From the IMG/VR virus record IMGVR_UViG_3300009790_000069, positions 1 through 23,948 of that record: a DNA stretch of 23,948 bases, one strand, 5' to 3'. The stretch is from a virus. The position numbers and the translations under genes are program-made. Below the pieces are notes generated by a model that saw only the letters and a list, made by a program, of their open reading frames with translations, was not told where the DNA came from and made no database searches. Below, piece after piece: positions 15,915 to 23,074 of the stretch; position 1 is the stretch's first letter, and every line of letters begins with the position of its first letter.

Positions 15915-17602
15915 TAGATTATTTTCTTAGAAATAAAAATATTTTCAATCACTAAGTAATCCATATCACAATTCATAAATGTATCTATTGCTTCTTGTGA
16001 ATCTCTAACCATAGTTTGGTCTTTAAGATTGAATGATGTATTGAGTAATATAGGATACTTTGTAATCTTCTGATATTCTTTTAGGAGTTTGTACATCTTA
16101 GGATTAAAATCTTCTCTAAGTGTTTGTACTCTTGCTGAACCATCAATGTGTGTAATAGCTGGTAACTTTTTTCTATACTTTGGATTAACTGAAACGATTT
16201 GATTCATATATGGTATTTCAATATTTGGTGTAAAAAAGTTTTTCATATCATCATAACAACACATAGGAGCAAATGGTCTAAATCCTTCTCTTTTCTTTAC
16301 AACCATATTTACTCTTCTTTTCATTTGTGGGTCTCTTGGGTCTGCCAAGATAGAACGGTTACCTAACGCTCTTGCACCAAACTCTAATTGACCACTAACC
16401 CAACCAATGATATTACCCTCAGATATTAGTTTAGCTACTTTAGGAAGTAACTCATTATCAGATAATGCTTCATAAAAAATCTTATTATCATTTTCTTTTA
16501 CTATACTTACTACATCTAATATTTTTTCTGATGGACCTAAGAAGGGTGATTTGTTTTGTTTCCTATCGTTTGTAATATGATTCCAATAATTAAGAGCTGC
16601 TCCAATAGCAGAACCAGCATCAGATGGCGCCGGTGGAATCCAAATATTTTTAAATGGAGTTTTACTTTGTATCTTACCATTAGCCGTTCCGTTATATGCA
16701 CATCCACCACTTAAACATAAGTTTTCAGATTTAGTTTTTTTATATAACTTATTTAGTAATTTAAAGAAATGCTTTTCATATGTGTATTGTAAAGCTGCTG
16801 ATATATTTTTGTGTATATCATTAATTGGTTCTTCGGGTAATCTATTTGGTATTTCTAATAGTTTAGATAATTTTGTATTGAACATAATCTTATCAGAATA
16901 GTGATAAGAGAAATATTCCATATTTAGTTCAAATCCATCTTCCGTTTCTTTTATTAGTTCATCAAACTTTTTATGATGAAATAGATGAGTACCATATGGA
17001 GCTAATCCCATAACTTTATACTCACCTTCGTTTGGTTTGAATCCTAAGAAAGCAGTAATTGTAGAATAAAGTAATCCCAATGAGTGTGGATATACTACTT
17101 CACTATGTCTTTTTATTATGTTATCTTTACCACTTGCTAATACAGTAGTATCCCATTCACCAACACCATCTACTGATAGTATAGCTGATTCATCAAAATC
17201 TGAGGTAAAGTATGAATATGCTAAATGAGATAGGTGATGATTACCAATGAAAACTTTAGCATTAGGAAATATGTAATCAAAATGTTCTAGTGGATTTGTT
17301 TTCTTTGGAAACTTAAATGGATTCTTCCAAAAGTATTTCCAATAAGATTTCCAATCTCTATCGTATTTTAGTTTTGGATTCTCATAGTAACATACTGCAG
17401 AAATATCTTTTCCATCAATATTGTTATTTTTCAAAATCCAATTAATAGAGTTTATTGGAAAACTATTATCGTGTTTTATACCAGTAAATCTCTCTTCTTC
17501 TACTGCGTTTAAAACTTGTCCATTCTGTATTAGTGCTACTGCAGAATCATGAAATCCATGTGAGATACCAATAATATATTTATCGTAGATGCTCTTCTTC
17601 AT
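15914..17602 (-). CDS. NodU/CmcH-family carbamoyltransferase
   Basis: The family transfers a carbamoyl group from carbamoyl phosphate, through a carbamoyl-adenylate, to a hydroxyl or amino group of a sugar or secondary metabolite. The N-terminal Kae1-like domain shows ISHGFHDSAVALI, EEERFTGIKHD, the metal-binding GNHHLSHLAYSYF and SVDGVGEWDTT. Further on are SLGLLYSTITAFLGF, GEYKVMGLAPYG, CLSGGCAYNGTANGKI and APSDAGSAIGAAL. The C-terminal YrdC-like part has GARALGNRSILADPRD and REGFRPFAPM. The length (562 aa) is normal. I prefer the ATG at 17602, which overlaps the sigma gene by 23 bases; an ATG at 17614 adds four residues. It is the last gene before a terminator. The substrate is unknown: surface sugar, virion glycan or modified nucleotide are all possible. 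Confidence 0.93.
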   Translation of the reverse strand: MKKSIYDKYIIGISHGFHDSAVALIQNGQVLNAVEEERFTGIKHDNSFPINSINWILKNNNIDGKDISAVCYYENPKLKYDRDWKSYWKYFWKNPFKFPKKTNPLEHFDYIFPNAKVFIGNHHLSHLAYSYFTSDFDESAILSVDGVGEWDTTVLASGKDNIIKRHSEVVYPHSLGLLYSTITAFLGFKPNEGEYKVMGLAPYGTHLFHHKKFDELIKETEDGFELNMEYFSYHYSDKIMFNTKLSKLLEIPNRLPEEPINDIHKNISAALQYTYEKHFFKLLNKLYKKTKSENLCLSGGCAYNGTANGKIQSKTPFKNIWIPPAPSDAGSAIGAALNYWNHITNDRKQNKSPFLGPSEKILDVVSIVKENDNKIFYEALSDNELLPKVAKLISEGNIIGWVSGQLEFGARALGNRSILADPRDPQMKRRVNMVVKKREGFRPFAPMCCYDDMKNFFTPNIEIPYMNQIVSVNPKYRKKLPAITHIDGSARVQTLREDFNPKMYKLLKEYQKITKYPILLNTSFNLKDQTMVRDSQEAIDTFMNCDMDYLVIENIFISKKII

Positions 17603-18314
17603 TCCAAAACTCATTTACATTATCTTCTATTACTTCTCCTTCTAAAAATGAATTTAACATTTTTTTCTGATGTTGTTTCATGACATTTACAACTTTTGTA
17701 ATGTAGTGAGTTTTACAATCGGTCATTTCTCTTATGAGTAAGTATAGATGTTTTTTGTTAAAATTTTCTATGTAATCTGCTCTTCTAAATAATTCTAATA
17801 CGGCATCTGCTATTTGGATATCTCTTTTCTTTGTAAATACAATAGTAAGATTTTTATCCCAATAATCTAACATTATTTTTCTAAACTCAGAATATTCTTC
17901 ATTTTGTTGAGCTTCATAATAATCATTTTGGGGATTCCAAGTTTGTGGCATTTCAGATATTAGTGCATTCTTTTGCCATCTTTTGTAATTACCATTGTTA
18001 TTTAAAATAAGATAATTTTTTGCTATAATTGTAAAATATGAAAAAGCTTTTCCTCTACCTTCTTTGAACATATGAATTTTTTCTACCATAGCAGATACTA
18101 CTTCTTTTTGTACATCTTTCTTTGGTACATCAAAGTATGTAAACTTAAATGTATTTAAAACATTTTCTGCTAACTTGTCAAAAGGATACTTTATACCTTC
18201 ATTGTATATTTTGTTTTTTTCCTTTTGGTCTGTACATTTATTGTATGCAATTATAGCCTCTTGAGCAGGCGAACCAAAATACATTTTGGATTTTTTTCTT
18301 CTTGGTCTTGGCAT
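17580..18314 (-). CDS. 55: gp55-like late-transcription sigma factor
   Basis: This is a T4 gp55-type sigma that redirects host RNA polymerase to late promoters together with a sliding clamp. The 244-aa protein starts basic (MPRPRRKKSKMYFG) and has the typical YPFDKLAENVLNTFKFTYF segment near 44-64. A sigma-region-2-like core follows (VVSAMVEKIHMF, GKAFSYFTIIAKNYLI, NNNGNYKRW) at about 88-140. The C-terminal half is helical and acidic at the end (EFWNEEEHLR), where T4 gp55 carries its clamp-binding tail. At 244 aa it is longer than T4 gp55 (185). It is three bases downstream of the 87-aa membrane protein and overlaps the carbamoyltransferase start. Its presence implies distinct late promoters elsewhere in the genome. 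Confidence 0.85.
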   Translation of the reverse strand: MPRPRRKKSKMYFGSPAQEAIIAYNKCTDQKEKNKIYNEGIKYPFDKLAENVLNTFKFTYFDVPKKDVQKEVVSAMVEKIHMFKEGRGKAFSYFTIIAKNYLILNNNGNYKRWQKNALISEMPQTWNPQNDYYEAQQNEEYSEFRKIMLDYWDKNLTIVFTKKRDIQIADAVLELFRRADYIENFNKKHLYLLIREMTDCKTHYITKVVNVMKQHQKKMLNSFLEGEVIEDNVNEFWNEEEHLR

Positions 18315-18317
18315 ATC

Positions 18318-18581
18318 CTATTTAAATTTTTCGTTTAAGTCTGTGACTATACCTTTGAGTTCTGTGAATACAGTACCTACCTCATCATCAGATTCAAATG
18401 AACCTCTAAGGTCTGCCTGTTTCATTTTTTCATTAGCTTCATTAATAGTTTGTACTACTCCACTAATCGTACCAACTAAGTCATCTTCTAATTGTTCGTT
18501 TTGTCTAAGTAGGTTTCTAACCCCAATCAACAGTCCTATATTTAAAACTGCTGATACTCCTAAAATTATTTCTATAACCAT
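18318..18581 (-). CDS. Membrane-anchored coiled-coil protein (87 aa)
   Basis: Residues 1-21 (MVIEIILGVSAVLNIGLLIGV) form a single N-terminal membrane anchor. The remainder is a soluble acidic helix with coiled-coil character (LLRQNEQLEDDL, INEANEKMKQ, ELKGIVTDLNEKFK). The architecture resembles a small spanin-like or inner-membrane accessory protein, but it has no lipobox or second component beside it. Its start lies immediately after a (TTTAA)5 repeat that replaces any Shine-Dalgarno, and its stop is three bases before the gp55-like gene. The function is unknown. Its position between a lytic enzyme and the late sigma is compatible with either lysis or replication-transcription roles. Confidence 0.8.
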   Translation of the reverse strand: MVIEIILGVSAVLNIGLLIGVRNLLRQNEQLEDDLVGTISGVVQTINEANEKMKQADLRGSFESDDEVGTVFTELKGIVTDLNEKFK

Positions 18582-18582
18582 T

Positions 18583-18607
18583 TTTAATTTAATTTAATTT
18601 AATTTAA
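18583..18607. repeat. (TTTAA)5 pentanucleotide tandem repeat across a gene junction
   Basis: Five perfect TTTAA units cover the last codons and stop of the transglycosylase-like gene (KLN then stop) and the ribosome-binding position of the 87-aa gene. A change in copy number would alter the C-terminus of the first protein and the A-rich initiation region of the second. Confidence 0.9.
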
Positions 18608-19163
18608 TATCGTATCCACTAAATAATTCCATATACGATGTTATCTTTGTTCCATAAGCATCTTTAAAAACTCTACCATTCTTAAAGTACCTTTTTACTG
18701 AACCTTGTCCTCCAAGATGTGCAGCTGCTAATATTCCACTTTCAGAAATATACATACCATTGACTATTTTTCCATCAAATACATCAATAAAAGGTTGTAG
18801 TTTTTCTTTGTTGTGTAATAATAAAGCCATCATAGCTTGTTCTTGTAGTTCTGGACTATTTAAGAATTCTTCTTTACTTACATCGAATCCTAGTCCTTTC
18901 AGAGTTTTTCTTCCAAATTGGTATTTACCCATATATCCCCAAGTGTTTGTAATATCATATCTATTACCACTTTCTCTGAATCCAACATCTTGTAAGAATC
19001 GTGTTAACTCATCTTCGTGATATTGTTTTATTCTTCTTTCTTCTTCCTGATGTTTTTGTAATTCAAGTTCAGCAAGGTCAGAAGGTTTGTTTAGTTCTGA
19101 TGAATCAATAATACCCATCGAACCTAATGTTAGCAAACTTGCTAGCAATATTAATTTTCTCAT
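18594..19163 (-). CDS. Exported lytic-transglycosylase-like peptidoglycan enzyme (189 aa)
   Basis: The protein starts with a signal-peptide-like sequence (MRKLILLASLLTLGSMG), followed by a charged helix (about 30-55). A compact domain then has a candidate catalytic Glu64 in FRESGNRYD, WGYMGKYQFGRKTLKGLGF at 75-93 and ILAAAHLGGQGSVKRYF at 144-160. The E-S-x-x-x-Y followed by G-x-x-G-x-Y-Q-F pattern is that of SLT/lysozyme-like transglycosylases, which cut the MurNAc-GlcNAc bond. An endolysin exported by the host Sec system or a virion-associated muralytic enzyme are both possible. It is the first gene after a Bacteroidetes-type promoter and has GGGAGA upstream of the ATG. The C-terminus ends inside the TTTAA repeat. 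Confidence 0.75.
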   Translation of the reverse strand: MRKLILLASLLTLGSMGIIDSSELNKPSDLAELELQKHQEEERRIKQYHEDELTRFLQDVGFRESGNRYDITNTWGYMGKYQFGRKTLKGLGFDVSKEEFLNSPELQEQAMMALLLHNKEKLQPFIDVFDGKIVNGMYISESGILAAAHLGGQGSVKRYFKNGRVFKDAYGTKITSYMELFSGYDIKLN

Positions 19164-19167
19164 ACGG

Positions 19168-19173
19168 TCTCCC
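19168..19173 (-). promoter_or_regulatory. Shine-Dalgarno of the transglycosylase-like gene
   Basis: The minus strand reads GGGAGA four bases before the ATG at 19163. It lies in a short leader of roughly 20-25 bases downstream of the TATATTTG box. Confidence 0.5.
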
Positions 19174-19190
19174 TTTTGATTAAACTATAA

Positions 19191-19222
19191 CAAATATACG
19201 AAAAATATTTAATATATCCAAA
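19191..19222 (-). promoter_or_regulatory. Bacteroidetes-type promoter TTTG-N20-TATATTTG (before the lytic/sigma genes)
   Basis: On the minus strand TTTG (19222-19219) is followed after exactly 20 bases by TATATTTG (19198-19191). This fits the Bacteroidetes sigma consensus TTG/TTTG and TAnnTTTG. The start codon of the transglycosylase-like gene is 28 bases downstream of the box. The 20 bases ending in the -7 box are identical to those of the promoter at 23519-23550. Confidence 0.8.
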
Positions 19223-19238
19223 TAAAATCTTGATTATT

Positions 19239-19493
19239 TTACGCTTTTCCTATTGGCCCCCAGTAAATGTCCAATAATTCCTCATCAGTTGGTTTAACCC
19301 TTTCTTTTAATTTATTAGCTTCGTTGATGAGATTTGCGAACTCTTTAGCTGTTTGTACAAACAACTTTTGATTATGTAACAACTTATCTTCTACCTCTTC
19401 TTGTGTAAGAATTTTCTTTTCAATCAATAATTCAATGACTGATTGATTAAGTAAGTTAACTTGTAATAAATTGTCCTTAATTTCTTTAAACAT
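19239..19493 (-). CDS. Small helical protein of unknown function (84 aa)
   Basis: I do not recognise it. It is almost entirely helical, charged and free of Cys. It starts MFKEIKDNLLQVNLLNQSVIELLIEKKILT and contains EEVEDKLLHNQKLFVQTAKE. The end (ELLDIYWGPIGKA) is the only aromatic and Gly-containing part. Its start overlaps the end of the 77-aa gene by eight bases, so the two are probably co-translated. It is the last gene before the promoter at 19191 and no clear terminator separates them. The role cannot be inferred beyond membership of the small-gene cluster around peptide deformylase. Confidence 0.75.
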   Translation of the reverse strand: MFKEIKDNLLQVNLLNQSVIELLIEKKILTQEEVEDKLLHNQKLFVQTAKEFANLINEANKLKERVKPTDEELLDIYWGPIGKA

Positions 19494-19719
19494 TTTTTAT
19501 GTCCTTTAACAAAGTTTTTATATCCTCTTTGTTATCTTCTAATTCACCAAAAGCTGCGTATATAGATTTTGGTGAATAACCTAACGAATGTGCTAATCTT
19601 ATGATGATTGCTTTGTATTCATTTATATTCATATCATCAGGTACATCAAACTTGATTTCGTTTGCTTCTCTGACATTTTGTTTCCATCCGTTGCTATACT
19701 TAAATATTAATTTTGCCAT
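19486..19719 (-). CDS. Small protein of unknown function (77 aa)
   Basis: This short alpha/beta protein has an N-terminal strand region (MAKLIFKYSNGWKQ, then EIKFDVPDD). A helix follows (NEYKAIIIRLAHSLGY), then the segment SPKSIYAAFGELED and a charged C-terminal helix. I recognise no family. It starts 14 bases after the peptide deformylase stop and overlaps the next small gene by eight bases. There are no membrane segments or Cys. Small acidic proteins in such clusters are often host-takeover factors, but nothing in the sequence shows that here. Confidence 0.75.
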   Translation of the reverse strand: MAKLIFKYSNGWKQNVREANEIKFDVPDDMNINEYKAIIIRLAHSLGYSPKSIYAAFGELEDNKEDIKTLLKDIKNV

Positions 19720-19733
19720 CTTTCCGTTCTTTT

Positions 19734-20354
19734 TTATACAATTTCATAACCTTTCTCAAGTAATGGTATGGCTTTTTTATACTTCATAAAGTCTGTATCA
19801 CCCTCTGGTGACTTTACCATTACCTTTTCATTTCTTCCAAATTTCTTTTCAGATACTCTTTGGATGTTGTATGCTCTAATAGAATCTGTAATTAATATTC
19901 CATCTAAATGGTCTATCTCATGTTGAGCCACAACACACTCTAATAATCCCTCATCAGCAAAGTAATTATGACCCTCAGTTCCAATCTTATCCTTTTCATC
20001 AGGTCCAAATTCTACTGTTCCTAAATTATCTGTTTCTACAGTAATAGATATACTCCTAACTGTATTCTTTGGTTTTCTCATTGTTTTAGGAAGAGATAAA
20101 CAACTTTCAATATACTGAACTGCTTCTTCACTTCTTTTAACAATTTTAGGATTAACCAATACCATTGGTTCTTTAATGTTAATAACACACATCCTTTTAT
20201 CCACACCAATTTGGTTTGCCGATAAACCAAATCCTTTTTCTTTTTCTAACGCTGTAAATAGTGCCGCTGATATAACTTCTTCTTCAGATTTGTTTTTAGG
20301 TAAATCCGTAACAACCTTTTGTAATTTTATTGTATCTGTAACTATCTTACTCAT
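19734..20354 (-). CDS. def: Peptide deformylase
   Basis: This metalloenzyme removes the N-formyl group from nascent proteins. All three family motifs are present: motif I GFGLSANQ (41-48), motif II ESCLS (83-87, metal ligand Cys85) and motif III HEIDH (145-149, two His ligands and catalytic Glu146). Motif II has Ser where the usual form is EGCLS. The core has an insertion at about 110-132 (GPDEKDKIGTEGHNYF). A C-terminal extension of about 45 residues (from 160) carries KFGRNEKVMVKSPEG and KYKKA. Phage deformylases in other aquatic T4-like phages are usually shorter, so the extension is notable. It overlaps the 80-aa gene by eight bases. Confidence 0.93.
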   Translation of the reverse strand: MSKIVTDTIKLQKVVTDLPKNKSEEEVISAALFTALEKEKGFGLSANQIGVDKRMCVINIKEPMVLVNPKIVKRSEEAVQYIESCLSLPKTMRKPKNTVRSISITVETDNLGTVEFGPDEKDKIGTEGHNYFADEGLLECVVAQHEIDHLDGILITDSIRAYNIQRVSEKKFGRNEKVMVKSPEGDTDFMKYKKAIPLLEKGYEIV

Positions 20355-20589
20355 TATTAAATAATTTTAATTGTTGTTTATCTGTTAATACTTCTCTTTC
20401 AGACACATCTTCTCCCATCTTTCTACGAGTGATAGTTTTACCACCATCAGGTGATTCATATATCCAAGCAGGATTATCTATGTACCTTTTTTGCAACTCT
20501 CTATTTTTCCAATACATTTCTCTAATTTTTTCACCGAGTTCCATATCATTGGGAGTTTCTTCTACTATTTTTTTTATTACTGAGTCCAT
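20347..20589 (-). CDS. Small conserved-type phage protein (80 aa)
   Basis: The function is unknown. Residues 1-36 are an acidic helix (MDSVIKKIVEETPNDMELGE ... MYWKNRELQKRYI). The second half has NPAWIYESPDGGKTITRRKMG, a Tyr-Glu-Ser-Pro-Asp-Gly-Gly-Lys segment that I associate with small uncharacterised proteins in marine T4-like phages. It is probably cytoplasmic. It starts one base after the methyltransferase stop and overlaps the deformylase start by eight bases, so the three are co-translated. Confidence 0.78.
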   Translation of the reverse strand: MDSVIKKIVEETPNDMELGEKIREMYWKNRELQKRYIDNPAWIYESPDGGKTITRRKMGEDVSEREVLTDKQQLKLFNNE

Positions 20590-20590
20590 G

Positions 20591-21145
20591 TTATATTTTC
20601 TTTACTAGGGTTTTTGTGTTTAATCTATTTTGATGTGGGTTCTTCCACAATTCTTTATTATCAAATTCATTCAATTGTTTGATTTCAGCATTTTGTATTG
20701 CTATAGGATGAAGTTTTTTAAACTCCTCTACGATAGAATTATTAATTAAAATATATCCACCTTCTATTAAGTAATCCCAAGCGTAATCAAATAAATCATA
20801 TCTTATGTTTTTATCAGTTGATACTGAACCTATATCAATATCACAATATGCGATGTTTCTTTTATGTGGTTCTTGTTTATATACATCAAAAGAAAATATT
20901 CTTGGATGATTTAGTGGGTTGAATATATCATATCCATATACTCTTTTACTTCCGTATAGTTCACATAACTTTTCAATGGTAACACCGACACCACAACCAA
21001 ACTGAATTATATCTCCTTCTTTTGGTATGTCTAATGTCGGTAGTAGTTCTGATGCTATTTTGTATGAATGATAATCGTAACCATATTCACTCCATATGGT
21101 ATTACCACCATCAAACCACTCTTTCCATTGTTTTTTATAACTCAC
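20591..21145 (-). CDS. SAM-dependent methyltransferase-like protein (184 aa)
   Basis: A Rossmann-type SAM site is visible: motif I IIQFGCGVGVTIEKL (46-60), followed by the acidic strand end VYGYDI (69-74, Asp73). A later strand and helix (DLFDYAWDYLIEGGYILINN) fit motifs III and IV. The protein is short, and the N-terminal 40 residues (KQWKEWFDGGNTIW, EYGYDYHSYKIA) probably form the cap. The target is unknown; beside a cupin and a nucleotidyltransferase a small sugar-like substrate is plausible. The start codon is GTG, sharing a base with the upstream stop (TAGTG), and no upstream ATG exists in frame because of that stop. The ending LNTKTLVKKI is basic. Confidence 0.8.
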   Translation of the reverse strand: MSYKKQWKEWFDGGNTIWSEYGYDYHSYKIASELLPTLDIPKEGDIIQFGCGVGVTIEKLCELYGSKRVYGYDIFNPLNHPRIFSFDVYKQEPHKRNIAYCDIDIGSVSTDKNIRYDLFDYAWDYLIEGGYILINNSIVEEFKKLHPIAIQNAEIKQLNEFDNKELWKNPHQNRLNTKTLVKKI

Positions 21146-21627
21146 TATACTGCTAAGTTATTAAATTTTTCTAGTAACCATGATGAAGATTGAACTTTCT
21201 TACCTAATCCCCATACCATATCAATACCCCATCCTTTACAAACATCTTCTTCTGTTGCAGGTACTTCACCAGCAACTCTATCACCACCATTACCAAACGC
21301 CATAATTCCTTCTTCCCACTTTCCACCATTGTCTCTCATATATTGATGTCTAGCTGCATCGATGAAATCACATGCGGTATCATCGTTGTGTATTCTTGGA
21401 TTCATAATATAAACCCAATCTACTCCTTTTATATTGTCCATTATAAAAGCTCTTTCTTTTTCTTTCATAAAAGATTTTCCTTTTTTTCTCCTTAACCAAC
21501 CATCGTTGTTAAGTCCAATCCAAACTTCATCTGCAAGTTCTCTTGCATTTTGGATACATTGTATATGACCTTTGTGGACGGGGTCAAATCCACCGCTAAT
21601 TAAAATTACTTTATACTTTTTACTCAT
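21145..21627 (-). CDS. Cytidylyltransferase-like nucleotidyltransferase (160 aa)
   Basis: This is a nucleotidyltransferase of the cytidylyltransferase/HldE-C family, which joins a nucleotide to a phosphorylated sugar or alcohol. It shows the N-terminal ISGGFDPVHKGHIQCIQNAR with the HxGH motif (HKGH), then NDGWLRRKKGKSFMKEKERAFIM. A later motif, FGNGGDR, is in place of the usual ISTSxxR-type region. I prefer the ATG at 21627 (MSKKYKVILISGG), which overlaps the cupin stop as ATGA. A longer frame to 21645 would overlap the cupin by 22 bases. Its neighbours, cupin and methyltransferase, suggest a short pathway for an activated sugar-like compound. The product is unknown. Confidence 0.87.
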   Translation of the reverse strand: MSKKYKVILISGGFDPVHKGHIQCIQNARELADEVWIGLNNDGWLRRKKGKSFMKEKERAFIMDNIKGVDWVYIMNPRIHNDDTACDFIDAARHQYMRDNGGKWEEGIMAFGNGGDRVAGEVPATEEDVCKGWGIDMVWGLGKKVQSSSWLLEKFNNLAV

Positions 21628-22007
21628 TTGTTTTCTGTTTTCCACTCCTCACCAAATGCGCCAACTTCTTTTCTATGTTCATCTGATGGGTCGTATTTCT
21701 GTGTTACATAATATGCTAAAATTGTTCCCGGCTCTAATGCCTTATAACCATGATACACACCTGGTGGTATCTCTAAGACTTGAGGATTCTTATCTGAAAG
21801 GTATTTGAATTCACAACCATCATCTTCGGTTGCCCATCCTACTTTAATACTACCTTTTAAACAAATCCAATAGTCAGTTTGCTTTTCGTGTTTGTGCCAC
21901 GCAACTATATGTTCAGTTGAATTTATATAAGATATATTTACTTGTCCTTTTTCTAAAGGAAATACATCTAATAATCTTTGTGCTCTATCATCTTCGTGAT
22001 AATTCAT
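21624..22007 (-). CDS. RmlC/FdtA-like cupin (127 aa)
   Basis: This small cupin resembles the RmlC/WxcM/FdtA sugar-nucleotide 3,5-epimerase and ketoisomerase superfamily. Visible parts are VNISYINSTEHIVAWHKHEKQTDYW with an H-x-H pair, LKGSIKVGW, IPPGVYHGYKALEPGTILAYY and the RmlC-like tail KYDPSDEHR. At 127 aa it is shorter than full RmlC (about 180), as in FdtA/WxcM types. Such enzymes act on dTDP-4-keto-6-deoxysugars, which fits beside thyA and a nucleotidyltransferase. The dTDP link is an inference and a non-enzymatic cupin is possible. It begins two bases after the thyA stop and ends in an ATGA overlap. Confidence 0.82.
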   Translation of the reverse strand: MNYHEDDRAQRLLDVFPLEKGQVNISYINSTEHIVAWHKHEKQTDYWICLKGSIKVGWATEDDGCEFKYLSDKNPQVLEIPPGVYHGYKALEPGTILAYYVTQKYDPSDEHRKEVGAFGEEWKTENK

Positions 22008-22009
22008 AA

Positions 22010-22918
22010 TTAATTGTTTAATGGTGCTTTAATGGTTGGGTGTGATTCATAATCAACAATCTCATAATCAAACTCACCCCCTAATATATCAATATTGGAT
22101 AATTTAATTTTTGGTAAATTATAAGAATCTCTTCTTATTTGGTCATGTGCCTGTTCCAAGTGATTTTTATATAAATGTACATCACCTAATGAACCAATCA
22201 ATTCACCTGGTTCTAAGTTAGTCTCTTCACATAACAATAAGAGTAAAGTACCATATGAGGCAATATTAAATGGTAATCCTAAAAATACATCTACACTTCT
22301 CTGATTCCACATTAATGATAATTTACCATCGTTTACATAACATTGGAATGAATAGTGACAAGGTGGTAAAGTCATCTCTTGTATCTCTGATACATTCCAA
22401 GATGATACCAAATGCCTTCTACTATCTGGTGTTTCTTTTAGAGATTTTATTAAATCTTTTATTTGGTCTATTCTGTAGGTAGGACTAGAACCAATTCTTT
22501 TACCAATCCTTCTCCATTGTTTTCCATAAATTGGTCCAAGTTCACCCCATGTACTTGCAAATAATTCATCTGTTTTTATTTTTTGTCTAAACTCATCAAT
22601 GGTAAGTTCATCTCTATCTAACTCATACAAACATGCTCTTTGATATTGTTTATATGCATCACCCGTCCAAATATCACATCCTTCTAACACAAGGTCTCTG
22701 ATATTAGTTTTTCCTTTCAAAAACCATTTGAGTTCAGTCATCATAGTTTTGATTGCCATTTTTTTTGTGGTTAGTAATGGAAATCCTTCTTTCATGTTAT
22801 GTCTGAATGTATCTCCAAAATAAGAAAGTGTACCTACACCAGTCCTATCTTTTTTTTCGTTTCCATACATAATTATTTTTCTAAGGAAACCTTGGTATTG
22901 TTTGTCTACTAAATTCAT
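22010..22918 (-). CDS. thyA: Thymidylate synthase (ThyA type)
   Basis: It methylates dUMP to dTMP using methylene-tetrahydrofolate, supplying phage DNA synthesis. All family blocks are present: DRTGVGTLSYFG (24-35), FPLLTTKK (46-53), IWTGDAY (83-89) and LGPIYGKQWR (127-136). These are followed by DSRRHLVSSWNV (165-176), the catalytic LPPCHYSFQCYV with Cys187, and VDVFLGLPFNIASYG (209-223). Asn218 in PFNIASY is the residue that marks dUMP specificity; dCMP hydroxymethylases have Asp there. So base hypermodification through this enzyme is not indicated. An insert near 95-125 is like that of lactobacillus-type enzymes. The ATG overlaps the stop of the 46-aa gene. Confidence 0.96.
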   Translation of the reverse strand: MNLVDKQYQGFLRKIIMYGNEKKDRTGVGTLSYFGDTFRHNMKEGFPLLTTKKMAIKTMMTELKWFLKGKTNIRDLVLEGCDIWTGDAYKQYQRACLYELDRDELTIDEFRQKIKTDELFASTWGELGPIYGKQWRRIGKRIGSSPTYRIDQIKDLIKSLKETPDSRRHLVSSWNVSEIQEMTLPPCHYSFQCYVNDGKLSLMWNQRSVDVFLGLPFNIASYGTLLLLLCEETNLEPGELIGSLGDVHLYKNHLEQAHDQIRRDSYNLPKIKLSNIDILGGEFDYEIVDYESHPTIKAPLNN

Positions 22919-23055
22919 ACTGTAATTAATCCATAAATAATTATACCTAATATAGTAATAAGTAATCCAAGTACAGAAATTCCTAATATTTTGTTATTAT
23001 TTTCTGTCTGTCTTTTACTTCTACCTTGTCTATACTCTTTATCTTCTTCGGTCAT
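22915..23055 (-). CDS. Tiny single-pass membrane protein (46 aa)
   Basis: The protein starts at the ATG 23055-23053 and its stop TGA is interlocked with the thyA ATG (ATGA). Residues 1-22 are highly polar (MTEEDKEYRQGRSKRQTENN). Residues 24-46 form one hydrophobic helix (LGISVLGLLITILGIIIYGL). A good Shine-Dalgarno (AAGGAG) lies about nine bases upstream. Tight coupling to thyA and a clear RBS make it a real gene in spite of its size. The topology suggests a cytoplasmic N-terminus and C-terminal anchor. The function is unknown. An antiholin, a membrane sensor and a superinfection-exclusion peptide are all possible. Confidence 0.75.
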   Translation of the reverse strand: MTEEDKEYRQGRSKRQTENNNKILGISVLGLLITILGIIIYGLITV

Positions 23056-23074
23056 TTTTAAATACTCCTTAGCG

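Noticed and set aside
19131-19144. Inverted repeat TAGCAA-AC-TTGCTA inside the signal-peptide codons
   Set aside because: Short, within coding sequence and compatible with Leu/Ala codon choice; no support for a regulatory role.
21628-21645. Upstream ATG at 21645 for the nucleotidyltransferase
   Set aside because: The ATG at 21627 makes an ATGA overlap with the cupin stop and starts just before the conserved first strand.
22010-22918. dCMP hydroxymethylase (base hypermodification) instead of thymidylate synthase
   Set aside because: Asn in PFNIASY marks dUMP use; no other modification enzyme is visible beside it.
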